Source: Eonycteris spelaea
Taxonomy: Eukaryota; Chordata; Mammalia; Chiroptera; Pteropodidae
NCBI GenBank assembly: GCA_003508835.1
Contig: PUFA01000314.1
Span: 1,054,001-1,118,000, forward strand
Length of the DNA stretch: 64,000 nucleotides
Reading direction: 5' to 3'
The translations under genes and the position numbers were made by a program. The notes under the pieces were generated by a model, which saw only the letters and a program-made list of their open reading frames with translations, ran no database searches and was not told the DNA's origin. Positions within the stretch are counted from its first letter, which is position 1, and each line of letters starts with the position of its first letter. Positions 1 to 12,059 of the stretch are shown here, in pieces.

Positions 1-675
1 AGCTACCATCTGAAAACGAGGACTCTTGAGAGTTGGAATGCTCAGCAGCCATGCGTGAGCGTGCTGTCTGCGTCTTCCAAGCAGGGGTCAAGCCGCCCGA
101 GTCACACGCCGACCTCAGGTGAGCGTGTCAGGTGACACACGGAATGGCCCCGGGCTGGCCGCAGCTCCTCTCCGGCCTCTTCCCACACCTCTCCCTGCTC
201 TTCTCCATCCTCCCTGGAAACGTCGCTAACGACGCGGGGCTGAGACCACGCGAGTCCGAACGCCCGAGGCAGGGGAGACGCGGGACGAATGTTACGGCTT
301 CGGGTAAGAAAAGCAGCGGCACCAGCGAGATGGAACGTTGACGGGCCACTGAGTGTTACGGAAGACGGCCCGTGCTCTAGGCCTGCGGGCTTTCCTGGGG
401 GGCAAGGGCACCGGGGGTCCCCGAACACGTGCTTCCCGACTGGGCTCCCTCGGCGGGAAACGGTCTAAACGCTGCAGACCTCGGGCCAGAGCTCTTTACA
501 GTGTTTTCCTTTTTAAGATACACATAACATCAATATAAATTCTTTATAAGGTTCATCTCGGAAAGTTTTATTTTTATTGTTATTATTATTATTGACTTTC
601 GATCATGAAATACGGAAGAGGAAGAAATAGCATAACTCAAAGAAAAATTATCGCTGCTTAGGACAGTGGAAAGAA
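1..675. other. CpG-rich unique block followed by AT-rich DNA
   Basis: Roughly 60-480 is rich in CpG, especially 190-310 and 360-470. The remainder to 675 is AT-rich with a short (TTA)n run near 575-595. A splice-donor-like 'gggtaagaa' occurs at about 303-310 at the edge of the CpG-rich part. The open frames here overlap on opposite strands and none looks like a known protein. It could be the margin of a CpG island or simply GC-rich intergenic DNA. No gene is called. Confidence 0.4.
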
Positions 676-683
676 CTCTCAGG

Positions 684-894
684 CAGGGGTCCCCAACCCC
701 TGTGCCGCAGACCGGTACCGGTCTGTGGCCTGTCAGGCACCGGGCCGCACAGCAGGAGGTGAAGATTCATCTGTATCTGCAGCCGCCCCCCCCCCCAGCA
801 CCGGCATCACCACCTCATCCCCGCCTCAGATCCTCAGGTGTCAGATTCTCATAGGAGCCCCGGTCCCTGGTGCCACAAAGGTTGGGGACCACTG
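684..894 (-). mobile_element. hAT-Charlie non-autonomous DNA transposon (Charlie3/MER1-like), internally deleted
   Basis: The ends are 'caggggtccccaac' and 'gttggggaccactg', imperfect terminal inverted repeats typical of hAT elements. The inside carries the phrases 'accggtaccggtctgtggcc' and 'gggccgcacagcaggaggtg' known from this widespread mammalian family. The element is flanked by an 8-bp target duplication, 'ctctcagg' (676-683) and 'ctctaagg' (895-902), with one mismatch, which fixes both boundaries. At 211 bp it is shorter than I would expect for a full copy, so it is internally shortened. A poly-C run (about 786-796) lies inside it. The family name is from memory; membership in hAT is the firmer claim. 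Orientation is relative to the remembered consensus. Confidence 0.85.
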
Positions 895-902
895 CTCTAA
901 GG

Positions 903-1790
903 GACAGGTGCACCTCCTCTGACCCCGCGCACGGCATGCCTGCCTCCTTGCCCTGCAACGCGTCCTCACGGCAGGGCCCGAGGCGCCCAGGGGACCCGGA
1001 GCCTCGACAGCTCGCAGACCTGGTGCCACCGACGGCAGGAAAAACGGGACCCACCGGGGAAGGAGAGACCCTGCCAGGCACGGCATCCACGGAAAACCCC
1101 TCAGAACATCGGCAAGAAGGGGATGCGCAGGAGTTTTTAATGCTCCCAGATCGGGACTGTGGACCCCGTTCTTCTCATGGCAGGGGAGGCCCGATGCTTC
1201 CACAGACCCTGCAGGTGACTGTCCCCGGTCCTGAGGGCATCGCCGGAGCTCGCTACTCACAGCTGGCGAAGCCCTCGCACCCGCCCTCTGATCGGGGCAG
1301 GAAAGGTCACGACACTGGCCAAGGCCAGGAGCGATGCCTGAAGCCGGCCCAGACAGCAGATCAGGAGCAATACGACTCTCCGGAGAGAGTGGAGATGCCC
1401 GGCTCACCGTTAAAGCCTTGAAGGACGCCGGAGAGGTGGGTGCCCTTTTACCCTTCTCCAAGTCACCTGTCTAGTCAGTCCACAGAAATAGCAAATCTGT
1501 CATAGAAAATGACTGACAAACACCATAAACTCACCCGGCTACAAGCCCCGATCGGAGCCCCTGCCGTACAAATGGTCTATTTAAGGCAGCAGGTCAGACT
1601 GCTGTTTGGCGTATCACCTTTCTGAGAATTATTCCACCTTCCCGGATGACCAGAAGCGTTTCGCCTTCACGGGTTGGCTCTTCAACTGTCATCTCGATCA
1701 CCTCGACATTCTGCATCACACTGGCCCATTGTCTTTATGACATCACTTCCTGCTCCTAATGTGACAAGTTCCCTTTAAGCACTCATAAGA
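903..1790. other. GC-rich then mixed unique sequence, no gene recognised
   Basis: 903-1480 is GC- and CpG-rich and is open for about 180-200 codons on both strands at once (870-1421 forward, 841-1461 reverse). This is what high GC content produces by chance. Neither translation has recognisable domains: both are rich in Pro, Arg, Gly and Ser without pattern. 1480-1790 is mixed composition with nothing recognised. Confidence 0.5.
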
Positions 1791-1794
1791 CACA

Positions 1795-1925
1795 GGTGTG
1801 CCAGAAAGTGGACGATCACTTCAACGAAGACTTCATGGCCGGCCACATCTGTGAAGTTTTAGGGGTCCAGGGGCCTGGGGCATGCCAGGACACCTGTTGT
1901 AAGGTAAAGGGCAGTTTGTTGTTTG
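1795..1925 (+). mobile_element. Degraded ERV-type pol fragment (ERVL-like)
   Basis: The stretch around 1845-1920, including 'ggggtccaggggcctggggc' and 'gtaaggtaaagggcagtttg', resembles the segment of ERVL-class pol just after the reverse transcriptase core (the region of the GVQW motif) when read on the plus strand. Several in-frame stop codons interrupt it, so it is a dead relic. No LTRs or other ERV genes could be joined to it. The match is from memory of the family and short, so alternatives remain open. Confidence 0.45.
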
Positions 1926-4484
1926 TGAACGGCCAACCATGAATGGATTGCTTGGTGGCCTGTGGGAGGAGCCAAGGAGTCAGTGTTGAATCTAAAGTTT
2001 CAGTCTCACTAACTGGACGATGCTTCCATTCACTGAGTTAAGAGACACGGAGTGAGGAGCAGGTGGGAGGGACCCATGAATGGTTTACTTCATTCATATG
2101 ACTCTCAGGAGTCACGCTGAAGACGCACGTGGGCAGACAGGTCTGTATTCGGGGGAGTAATCACTGCTCAGGGCAGGAGTTGGGAGCCGTCAGGATATGC
2201 CACTGGATAAGGTCACCTGGGAAAGTAAACAGAGATGAGGTGTCCGAGAACTGGGTACTCCAAAATTTACGGGCATCGATGCCACGCTCCCTAACGAGGC
2301 TCTCGGAGTGGGCTCCCTGACTCATGGCCCATTTCCACACGGAGAACTGCGCCCCAAATTGGAATCATATCAACAAAGCCACAATGCTAATTCTTCCCGG
2401 ACCCGACTCCCAGTCAGACATTTTAGCAGAAATGAGGAAGGCTCGACAGCGAGCTCCTCACAGAACCGTGTAGCCGGGTTTCCATTCTCCAGGGGATGTG
2501 CCGAAAACCTTCAACGATCGCGTATCTATAGGAGACTTAAACAGGGCAGCACGAGCCTGCGAGCCTGAATACAAACAGCCACTTCCCAAGCCCTGTCACT
2601 CTTTGAGGAGATTCGAACGATGGCTTCTTTAAGAGGCGATGCCACAGAAGGACATTTGAGCTCCTCAGCATCGGGGCATCGACATTCATTTTTCTTAATT
2701 ATAAATGAATCTTCATTACAGATTACAGTCTATAAGGAAAGTCTATAATGAAAATAGGAAAACTCTCTCCCGAACCCACTTGCTAGATTTAAACCTTCAT
2801 AAGTTAGAGCCGGTTGAATTCTAATTCAAATGCATGTTGTTGATTTGCTTCAAAGAAAAAAAAAGCGTGTGATGCCTCCTTTGATGCAGCAGGTAGGAAT
2901 CAGGCAATTTCGAGCGAAACAACCAAGTTTAGCAGCTGCAAAATATTAAAGTCTCAGCCAAGAGTTCAAAACCTATAAAGTCTATAGCTATTTTCCATGG
3001 AATTAAAATGCGCAAGTGCCAATATTTCTAAGAAGCCCTAGAATCACAAACAAGATGTAGGGCACGTCAGTTCGCTTAACACTGGTTTGGCATCTGTTAT
3101 TCCAGACCATTTACTGGGGCTCAAGGATGAATGGCAAGCGATTCTGTTCGAGGACCGTAAAGCAGATAAGGGGAACACACATATGACCCCCTTCGTGACG
3201 CCCCGGCACAGATCAGGAAGGTACAAGCAGAAGACGGGACGAGGGGAGAAGGGATTGCAACGGGTCTGTGAGGAAAGGCTGCGAAAGGAGAGATACTAAG
3301 ATTTTTACAGGCGGGTCACCATCCGACATCAAGGCCAATAGAGGTAAATAAGCAGTAAAAGGAACAGTTTTGCAAACAAGACTCGTCTGCAAATGAGTTT
3401 CATGTCCCTCCCCTGTGTATATATTTTCCACTGTTTCTTTTTAACCATCAATGTCAGGTGTCCAGCATCAAGGGAGGCAGACTCTTTGGGAGCAGAAACA
3501 CACCCGGATCGAGAGTTCTCCTCTGTGCCTCGTCGAGAGTGGCGGCTGCACCCCACTTCTCTAAGCGAAACCCATTGCGTGAACGCTCCCTCTTGGTTTA
3601 GGGTCATTATACACCACACAGAGCCAAAGGGGGTTTTCTTTTTTTTATTAAAAAAATAATAATAAACAAAGCCAGGTACAAGATACCCCGTCTGCCAACG
3701 TTTTAATTACATTTTGATGGCTTTTCAGGAATAACACCTTTCTGCCATCACATGTTTTAAGCAAACAAAATAACCCCTCACCTGAGGGCCCACCACGCCA
3801 CAAGCTTCTTTACTGATGCAACAAAAAATTAATTTGAGAAACGTTGGGTTTGCAAAACGTTTTCCCTCCTTCACTATTCAGTGTGTCTTCTCTACACCGA
3901 ACACCGGGCCTTTTTATTACCGCTTTGTTCTGAGGTTGCTATCCAGGCCCCAGGATTTGTCAGGCGTCTGAAGAATCTTTTCTACCCAGAAGTCAGACAT
4001 TCTCTCTCTCCCCAGCTGCCTGTCCACCGTTCCCCCGCAAGACATTTTTATAACAGGAGCTGCTCTCCTTATGCACTGCGATTGCCGAGGGTTATGCGCG
4101 CCAAGCGCTACGAAGCGGTCAGAACGTGAGATCCTCCGGCGTTATGTGCAGTCTGACGCGCCTTCCCGAATCCGTGTCGGCACAAACACCATTAATGAAT
4201 GACGTCTCCGCACCCTCCTCCCTGAACCAGGAGTCACAGTCACGCTTGGCCCAAAGAAAGGCACTCGATTCCACACGTCTGAAGGGGTTTTTGTCCCCAC
4301 TGATTTCTCACTCCCTAACAACTACTTCCAAGAATTTCCGAATTTGGCCTCAATTCTTGCCCTATAAGTGGAACGGGTCAGTTGAGTGGACACATAGAGG
4401 TCGTTTTGGACATAGCTCCAAAAATAGAAAGATTGTGTCCCCTTGGGGGAGTTCAACCTCCAAGGCAATACTTTTAAATTGAAG
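1926..4484. other. Unclassified unique sequence
   Basis: No gene, RNA or confidently named repeat is seen. 1926-2330 may be more of the ERV/LTR relic upstream of it but could not be matched. 2680-3020 is AT-rich. A short A/T run with (AAT)n lies at about 3638-3667. All open frames are below 120 codons and look random. Confidence 0.5.
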
Positions 4485-4640
4485 TTCTTCATTAATTCAT
4501 TCGACAAAAATTTACTAGACGTTGCCATGTGTGAGAGGGACCCCCTGCTGGGTGCCGGGGCTCCTCCAGACACTTTCCTTTCTTCACTCAACAGGGATTT
4601 ATTGAACACCTCCTGGCGTCAGAAATCAATCTCGGTGAAT
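4485..4640. repeat. Ancient interspersed repeat with two 'ttcattcaacaaatatttattgagc'-type motifs
   Basis: Two diverged copies of a motif common in old mammalian repeats (a start like 'ttcattcgacaaaaattta' and a following 'gccatgtgtgagag/ctgggtgccgggg') occur at about 4490-4565 and 4580-4620. The same kind of motif recurs at about 20402-20455, 28595-28660, 39068-39105 and 48182-48260. I cannot assign it firmly to L2, MIR or an LTR family. Confidence 0.4.
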
Positions 4641-6835
4641 AACACAAATTTTATAAAAATTGCCCCAACAGATTTTCCTAGAAGTTCCTACAAGCGATGA
4701 ATAGTGAGAGATGGTCCCCCTGCTGCTTTTATTAAATGGATCAGGACTGTGAGATGCTCACGGTATTAAAAAGCGATGATTATGTCTATGACAACCGTGA
4801 CAATGAAACTCACGTGTAGGACGCTCCTGCTCTGAGCGACGTAACATACGTGACTCTGTGTGTTATTGTTTCGTCGCCATCAAAATCACCTGAGAGCCGT
4901 CCGAGCAATAACTCCTTCGCGTAGATGGCACGTAAGGTTTTACAGCATTACCACACCGGTTAAAAAGAAAATGCGGCTAACCCAGGGATGTCCGCTACAG
5001 CGCGTATCAGTCCAGAAAATGTCACACGGCGAGAGTTCGCAGATAAAAACCGTTGCAGCTGCATTCTTCCATTTATGGTAAAAGTCCAGAACAGGCAAAT
5101 CCACAGACCTGGGAAGTTGTCTGGTGGTCCCTGGAGGCTGAGGGCGGGAAGATGAATAAATGCAGGCACACATCATCCTTTTTGGGGGCGATGAAAATCT
5201 TCTCCTGCTGGATTTGGGTCGTTTCCACACCACGATATAAATTATTAATCATTAAGCACATGAGTTCTGCTGTACATCAGTTACACCTCGTTAAAGCTGA
5301 TTTTTTAACAAGGAAGAAAAGAAATGGCCGTAGACCCGGGCACAGTGGAACAGCTCATCCTTTAGGGCCATTAAGCCCCTTCTGCACACGATGTCATGGG
5401 CATCATCCTCCCTGTTTAGAAAACCCACACGTCCTGCATTTCTCCCTGACTGTCCCCCGATGACCGCCCTGACAGCACTTCTGACAGCAGACGCGTGAAT
5501 GGTTTTCCTACAGCACACGATTCCATGAGTCAGCGTCTCACGATGTAACTCAATTCGGACACGATGTCCCCGGAGAGAGCGTCAGATCCCACAGGGGACA
5601 GGGCTCGGTCCTAGACGACCGTCCCCCGTGTCAGAGGCCCATCGCAAGTCCAGGGGGCCACCTGTGCTTCCGCCCCACCGACTGTAAATTGGAGGTGCCC
5701 ACGCCCCCCTCCTCGGGTTCCATCATGTAGCCGCAGGGGCTCCCGAGACTCTGGATTCATGACACAATGAGACGATACAGGAGACAGAGACACGTCAAGA
5801 TGGAAGAGATGTGGGGTGAGCGATGTGGGAAGGGGCGAGGGGCTCCCCAGCCCTCTCCGTGTGCCACTTCCGTGGGACCCCCACGTGCCCGCCAACCCAG
5901 AAGCTGCCCGAACGCTGTTATCGGGATCTTCGCAGAGGCGTCATCCTCCAGGCAGGTCCATCGTTCAGTCTGTCTCCAGCCCTCTCTGGACAGCGGTGGT
6001 GCGGAGGGAGGGCTGAAGTCCCAAGCATCCTCGCGTGGCTGGGTCCTTCTGGGGACCAGCCCCCTCCAGGATCCCGCCCGCCACTGTCCAGAGACGGCCG
6101 ATGCTTAATGAAAGGGCAGCATGCGAGCCCAGCTCTCTCTGCCTCCGGGAACTCTCTTGTTAATGAAATCCGCCGTCTGGGTGGCTCGGTCCCCACGCCC
6201 CCTGCTGCACCACTCCTGATGAAATCAGGGTTCCCCTCTGTGCCGGCTTTCCGGAAGGTGTGGCCGGCATTTGGAAGCCAGAGAGCTCTCGGTGGCTGCA
6301 CTGAGGGAAATGATCACGCTGGCGGTGGCTGCCTGGCTTGGTCACCAATCACACTGCAACCGAGCCACACACAACCCCTGGAGACCTGTAACACGAGATT
6401 GTCTTTAAAGAAAATATACCTTCAATTTCGTTTGTGTTTTTGTTTTTGTTTTTTATCACGGCAACGAATGAGAGCCAAACATACTTCAGTTATCATAACT
6501 TTCCTTCAAAATCCCGCTTACATCATTTTCTAAACATGACATCGTCATGGTTCAGGGACACACAGGACGCGCTAAGAGAACAGGGACCGGTCTCGGTAGA
6601 GGAAGGACCCACACACAGAGGCTGGGACCTGCACGCAGGGAGTCACACCACACGCCGTTGTCAAAACACTTGGAAACCGCGGGAGCTGGTTTTATAGCCA
6701 TGGAGCCGAGCCCAGTGACGATGCAGCCATGTGGATGAATAGGACTCGTGAGACTGTATTTAATTTCGAGGACATCAGTAGTAGCACAGCGAGTAAGTTT
6801 CGATGAAAAGAATCACCCTGCACTGCGGCAGTTTT
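4641..6835. other. Unclassified sequence, GC-rich from about 5560 to 6330
   Basis: 5220-5325, containing 'ctgtacatcagttacacctc' and ending in 'tttttta', resembles the tail of an L1-like or other retroposon 3' end, at low confidence. 5560-6330 is GC-rich with overlapping open frames on both strands (the longest, 236 codons at 5823-6533, has no recognisable domain and runs into AT-rich DNA). Nothing here can be called a gene. Confidence 0.4.
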
Positions 6836-7042
6836 ATACGCACAGAATGCATTTGTGGAGGACAATTGACAACGTGTGGAGACTTTTTTTGTTTGTCTTC
6901 ACTACTGAGGACAAGGCTGGTAGTAGCATATAGGGGGTGGAGGCTGGGACGCTTCTACACACCCCACAACGCACATGGCAGCTCCACAAGACAGGACTAT
7001 CCAGCCCAGACCTCAATCCCGTCCAGATGGAGAAAACTCAGT
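6836..7042 (+). mobile_element. MER20 (hAT-Charlie) element
   Basis: The order of phrases follows MER20 in sense orientation: 'gacaattgacaacgtgtgga' then 'gactttttttgtttgtcttc' (consensus gagacatttttggttgtcac), 'ggtggaggctgggacgcttc', 'gcacatggcagctccacaag' and a tail ending near 'gaaaactcag'. The length is about the family size of 220 bp. The copy is diverged. MER20 is non-autonomous and is known in eutherians for carrying regulatory sites used in endometrial gene regulation. Whether this copy has any role cannot be seen. Confidence 0.75.
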
Positions 7043-7379
7043 TTATCCTGAGGCCTCAAAGCGCTTCCTGTGCCTCTAAAACATAACCTTAGGAGTTTCG
7101 CTACGCCCATAAGAATCTGGATCCTATATTTTCTTGGTAGCATTTGATATAACGTGTTAGAATTCCACGAACAGGCTCCCAGATCGTCAAACAAAATGAT
7201 CAGCTCAGCGTGTGTTTAAGGACAAGACGAATTTGTGTAGAATGACTGGGCTAGCAGAGAAGCACGATGTCCCATGCTGGGGACACTGTCCTCCTTTTGA
7301 ACATGACGCGTTCCCGTGCTTAGTGCTAAATGATATACTGGCTCACGGAGCCGTTGACACTGGCCTCCAACACGAAGAT
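7043..7379. other. Unclassified unique sequence
   Basis: Mixed composition, no repeat family or gene recognised. Confidence 0.5.
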
Positions 7380-7790
7380 GCCCAAGATGAAATGGGCAGA
7401 TTTTTGGAGCTGCTGCGACAAAAAGCTAATTAGGGAGGTTCATTTCCAAGATACCTTTGGCCACGAGACAGTAATTAAGCTCTCTTCAGGGTCTCTTGTT
7501 TTAGAAACTGCTCAGCTATGGATGTTTTGATGTTCGGGCGAACTTTCCTGGGTCTGATCGTTGAATGAAATGGATCGATTGTGCTTCAGACAGAAAGACT
7601 TAGAAGTAAAGCCGCTCCGAGCTGTGCCGCTCATTAATTTCCTGCCGTCATGGCAGCATCAATTACATATTGATTTATTGGAGAAATTTCAGGTTCCTGT
7701 AGCTTCAGTCCAGCCTCAAACACCCACGAGGGCCGTTTATGGCTTGCTAGACAAAAAGTGCTTTTCCAGTTAATAAACTTCTTCCTATTT
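7380..7790. promoter_or_regulatory. Candidate conserved non-coding element (homeodomain-site-rich)
   Basis: The stretch is non-repetitive and of balanced composition, with several TAAT/ATTA-core sites: 'agctaattaggg' (about 7426), 'cagtaattaagc' (7470), 'ctcattaatttcc' (7631) and 'catcaattacatattgattt' (7658). Such texture is common in deeply conserved enhancers near developmental genes. Nothing in one sequence proves conservation or activity, so this is only a candidate. No open frame here looks coding. Confidence 0.25.
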
Positions 7791-9434
7791 ATCTCTTAAT
7801 CCGGACACGAAGGGACACTCGTAAAGCCATCACTCAGTATTCTGCAGGCTCACTTCAGCATTTCGAGTGAAAGACACCCACGGTGAAAAACCTTTTCTCC
7901 TACGACCAAGGTTTTTTCTCATTCAACATGTTGCTGGGTTCTGCCTTTGGCCAAGGGATAATTGGGTTGACATTATTCATTCAAAGGTAATGTCCAACCT
8001 ACACTCAGCCAGAGAAAACACAAAATTGGGGAAGCCAATCCCACCTGAACGTCGTCATCACTCTTGATTTCAAGGTCCTAAAAGGTCACGCCCCAAACCA
8101 TTCACCCGCTGAAGGGCTGTGCCTGTTGGTTGGGGTCGTTCACGGAAAATGCAACAAGAGTGTTTTAAAGCCCATCGCTGGCTTCCTAAGTTATGACGGA
8201 GGATTTGCGTACAAGGATTGATGAGGTGTGAGCATTAGAACTATCTGGCAGTGGTGACAAAAACAAAAACAAAACAAAACAAAAAAACACCCACATCCCC
8301 CAACTAATGGGAATGAACATGAAGGGGCGGAAGGCATTTGTGGGGGGCCAGCACGATGCGGAATCCGCTTTCTCCCTCCGGTAGCTCTTGCCCCTCTCAA
8401 CTCCTTATTTCTCCTCTTTCCTCCCACTTCCTCCCCGGCCATGCTGACATTCAGGGACAATCAGAAAGCATTTCTTTACGAGTTAACCTGTTTCTATGCC
8501 CACAGAGTGTCTGCGTTGTGCACACGTGGTTTGCGAGCACCGGATGAGGCCTCCGAGCCTCTCCCCTTCCTCTCCCTGTGGGTGTTTGTATAACGTGCGC
8601 GGGCATTCATTACGGAAAGTGTGTCAAGTGCCTGACGCGCCCAGGGAAAAGGCGCTCTATCAACAACGTTATGATTAGTGTTTTCTCTGTTAAATTTCCA
8701 TTACAAAACGCATCAGGAAATGAGGCAAGGCCACCTGTCACCCGGCTGAAACGCTTACATTCCGCACAAGTTCCCGACTGCCGAATGGAGGGACTTTGTG
8801 AGTCATATATAAAAGTCATTTTCAAAAACGAACTGAACAGCTGCCGTGCCCTATGGTCATCTTAGCACCTTGCTAGTAACTAGCTAGTAACTATCGTTTG
8901 TCAACAACCTGGAGACAAATGACAGCGTCCCTTCCCTTGGTTTTAACAGCGATCCTGGGCCCTAGAAGCAGTTTCGTTGCTAATGGCCCAAAGCAGTGAG
9001 CTGTAGTTGACTGTTTTTGACAATGGCCAGGTTTCTAGCAAACGCAGTTCTTGCCTAAGGCACCACTTGGCCTGGAGAAGGAACTGATGAGTCTAGGTGT
9101 GCTGGTCAACCCAATTGTCTACACTGAGTGTGATCCAACTCATAATCTTTGTAACCGGTCTATTAGGTAGGTAGAGAATCTCGTTTTTGTTATTGCTTTT
9201 TCCTGCCTTCCTTCCCGAGTAAAACTGAATATTTTCTGTGCGTATCAGCCATTTGTACTTTATTTCCTCTGAATTTCTTATTCCGACCCTGGCCTGTATT
9301 TGCAGGGCGGCGTGATCGTTTTTCTTTTTCATTTGTACGGGAACTGAATTTAGAAAGAAAGGCGTCTTAGATATTGTTGCAAGCACTTTGTCAATTTGCC
9401 GTAAAGTGTCATTTGGCTTTTAAAATGCTTATGA
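7791..9434. other. Mostly unclassified; short (CAAAA)n tract and possible MIR tail
   Basis: 8258-8288 is an A-rich (CAAAA)n tract. 8585-8690 ('ggaaaaggcgctctatcaac' and what follows) may be the 3' part of a MIR, whose consensus ends in a similar 'gcgctcaataaatgttagc' phrase, but the match is weak. 8868-8894 has a small internal duplication of 'tagtaacta'. The rest shows nothing recognisable. Confidence 0.35.
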
Positions 9435-9468
9435 ATGTGTGTGTATGTGTGTGTGTGTGTGTGTGTGT
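9435..9468. repeat. (TG)n microsatellite
   Basis: About 17 dinucleotide units with one interruption ('tgta') near the start. The open frames crossing it on either strand are artefacts of the repeat. Confidence 0.95.
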
Positions 9469-9559
9469 CAATGCAGATGTCACTATTTTGAGGGCATTAA
9501 AAACAAAAGACCCAAAATAAATTTGCTTATGGTAAGCCCCATAGCAACAAACTGGCTCT

Positions 9560-9830
9560 CCGAGGAACAGAATATAAAACCAGGCAATGGGAAAGCCCTG
9601 CTCAGCACTAGTGACGTGGTCTGCCTGACAGACCCCCGCCACTCCTAAACGGAAGTGGCCTTGGGGTAACCACCTGCTCTTCTGTCCCCTGCGACTTCCC
9701 CTTCTGCTCCTCCTGCCCGTAAAAGCCTTTCATTTTGCACAGCCCCTCGGAGCTCCTGTCTGACTGCTGCATTGCATGCCCGATCTAAATCAATTTTTGA
9801 TCAATTTTTGGTCTTAAAATTGTTAATAGG
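9560..9830 (+). mobile_element. ERV-type LTR remnant
   Basis: The region around 9715-9765 ('taaaagcctttcattttgca', 'cagcccctcggagctcctgt') resembles the TATA-to-R/U5 part of a mammalian ERV LTR, preceded by a U3-like part with 'gaatataaaaccaggcaatg'. It is followed by 'cccgatctaaatcaattttt'. The exact LTR borders and family cannot be fixed from one copy, and no internal viral region adjoins it. A solo or partial LTR is inferred. Confidence 0.45.
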
Positions 9831-10170
9831 CCTCACCTTATCTTTTAAGAAAGGACATCAGCTTACGATTTACTTACTTTTTTTTTTTTTTTTACCTTGT
9901 GCTTAACAAGATGATTAAAGAGACCTTTCCCACGGGAAAGAAAGAATGCAAAAGGAACAATTTCTGTATTTGACATATTTTTTAAAAAGATAGTTATATG
10001 TTTAAGTTACATCCAGTTCATTTTGTTGCAAACTGTGTGGGAGGAATCCAGCTGTATTATTTTTCCAAATAGCTTTTGGATGGCATTGCCACCACACACA
10101 CACACACACAACACACACACACACACACACACACATATCATATGACATATATATATATATATCACTAAAA
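9831..10170. repeat. Poly-T, interrupted (CA)n and (TA)n tracts
   Basis: Poly-T lies at 9878-9893. A (CA)n run occupies 10093-10135, broken once by 'acaaca' near 10110. A (TA)n run occupies about 10147-10162. A CA array beside a TA array is a common compound microsatellite arrangement. The DNA between the tracts is AT-rich with no further features. Confidence 0.9.
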
Positions 10171-12059
10171 TATGACATTATCATCAACTAAATTTCTATG
10201 TCTGACTAGGCATTTTTCTGACTTTCATCTAACTGCATAATGACTAGGCCAACACCAATATGGTCTTTATAACGTATTTTTTTACCTCCTCAGAAGTTTC
10301 ATTTTCTCCCTTGGGTGACTTCGATGGAAGGCTGGCTCATCCAGTAATGGCGAACGTTCAAATGTGTCTTGACAAGTGGGAGACATTAAGTGGCCCCTGA
10401 AAACCCACGGATCTTTTTATAAAGTAAAACAGTTCAGGCTTCATGGCAACTACACAGCTCTTAAAAGTGAACGGCCTAGAGTTGACCGGGTGAGTTACAA
10501 AGCATCTTGGTGGGTGGGTTCTTAAAAAATGAAATCGATAATTTTCTTTCAGAATCTCTGAGCTTCGTCTTTAGATGCGGAGAGCCGAATTCCACCATAC
10601 CTGTGGCCCTAGACATAATGGTAGATACTGAGCTCGTATTGTACCCCAGTGACAAATGCAGACAGGTGGCAAATGGTGTATCAGGTAGGATTTCCTCTGG
10701 CCACCAGTTATAGAAAACTTTGGCAAGAAGAATTTACAAAGGGACAGAACTGATTCACCTCTAGGAACAACTCAAGAGACTACCCATGACCCGGGGTCCT
10801 TCTATGTAGGGTTCTTGTGTGGTCCTGGTCTGTCAAGTGGCTGCCAAGCCTACAGATCTCATGACAAATGTCCAAGAGAAAAGAAGAAGGAAACAATGCC
10901 AACAATAAATGATACCCATGTTTTATTGGCTGCTCCTGTCTCTGGGACACTCCTGGCAGCAGAGAAGTCTGGCAAATCAGATGGCTTTCATAATTTCAAT
11001 ACAGAGAAAGAAGACTGGACACGGTGGTCGAATTGGCTAAATGATTGTCATACGATAAAAAATGTACCTTCAAGTCTGAGCATACTCTGAATTCACAGAA
11101 AGAAACCCATGCCTTAGAGGTAGTCTGAGAAGACACATTCAAAACCACAAAAAAAAAAGTTTGCAAGGCTTCAGCTCCTCCACGCTTTAAGAAATCAGAT
11201 AAGTGCAAAGAAAACAGGCTAACTCTACAATTCTCTTCTAAAGTACAAGCTGTGAGAAGAAAATGAAGGTTTGGGCATCTAGGACTGTAACTTACAAATT
11301 GCACAACCGGTCAAGGAAAGTGTCCTGTCATGCAAGGATGTTGAAACTATACGAAATGCCTGCTGTTCTTTAAACACTCATCACAATCTCCAGTATGTTT
11401 ATAAATAAACCAAATTAAGATACTCATGAAGAAGAATTCTATGTGTAATCAAATGTCAATGACCAATGAAACAGTGAAAGTTTTGGTTAATGTCTAAATA
11501 GCTATCATTGTGATTGAGCATAATCCAAGATTCAGAACTAAATCTTAAAATAAAAGAAAAGTAATGTAACACATACACTTATGTCACAGTGTGTAACATA
11601 CTAAACAGTAACTAACATAGTTACAATAATCTTGATCTAAAAAAAAAAAAATCAATTCATTTAAACCAAAATCTATGCAGAGAAAAGTTAGGTGAACTAA
11701 AAATGTGATAAATCAATTACTGAAGACAGAAGCAGTGATGTTATTGTAGAACTAAATACCCAAATATATTTTTTCGGAGTAATTTTCAAATAACCAGGGA
11801 AAAGAGAAGGAAAATGTGAGCAATTAAGTAAAAACAAACAAACAAACAAAAACAAATAAACAAAACGGGAAATAAGAAACAACAAAAACTCAAAAAAAAA
11901 AATGGAGAATCGGGCATCATCCACTAATGAAATATATACTAATGTTGTGACTTACGCACTGTTTAGACATGTGACTTTCGAACATTTTTCCCAGACCAAG
12001 CTGACTGACAGACCCACAAATCCTCACTGACAACACAGGTCGATACAACTGCTGGTTTC
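10171..12059. other. AT-rich unclassified sequence
   Basis: No gene or confident repeat is seen. Poly-A lies at about 11640-11651 and an (AAAC)n tract at 11830-11866. CpG is scarce here, the usual mammalian background, which contrasts with much of the rest of the window. 10510-10860 has a slightly codon-like texture but is cut by stops in every frame. Confidence 0.45.

Noticed and set aside
841..1461. 206-codon reverse and 183-codon forward frames as genes
   Set aside because: They overlap on opposite strands in GC-rich DNA, start within or beside a DNA transposon, and lack any domain.
5823..6533. 236-codon forward frame
   Set aside because: It passes from GC-rich into T-rich DNA with an abrupt change of composition, and the translation ends in a low-complexity Phe/Leu/Cys run.
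10510..10860. Possible ERV or pseudogene body
   Set aside because: Some codon-like texture, but no frame stays open and no motif could be matched.
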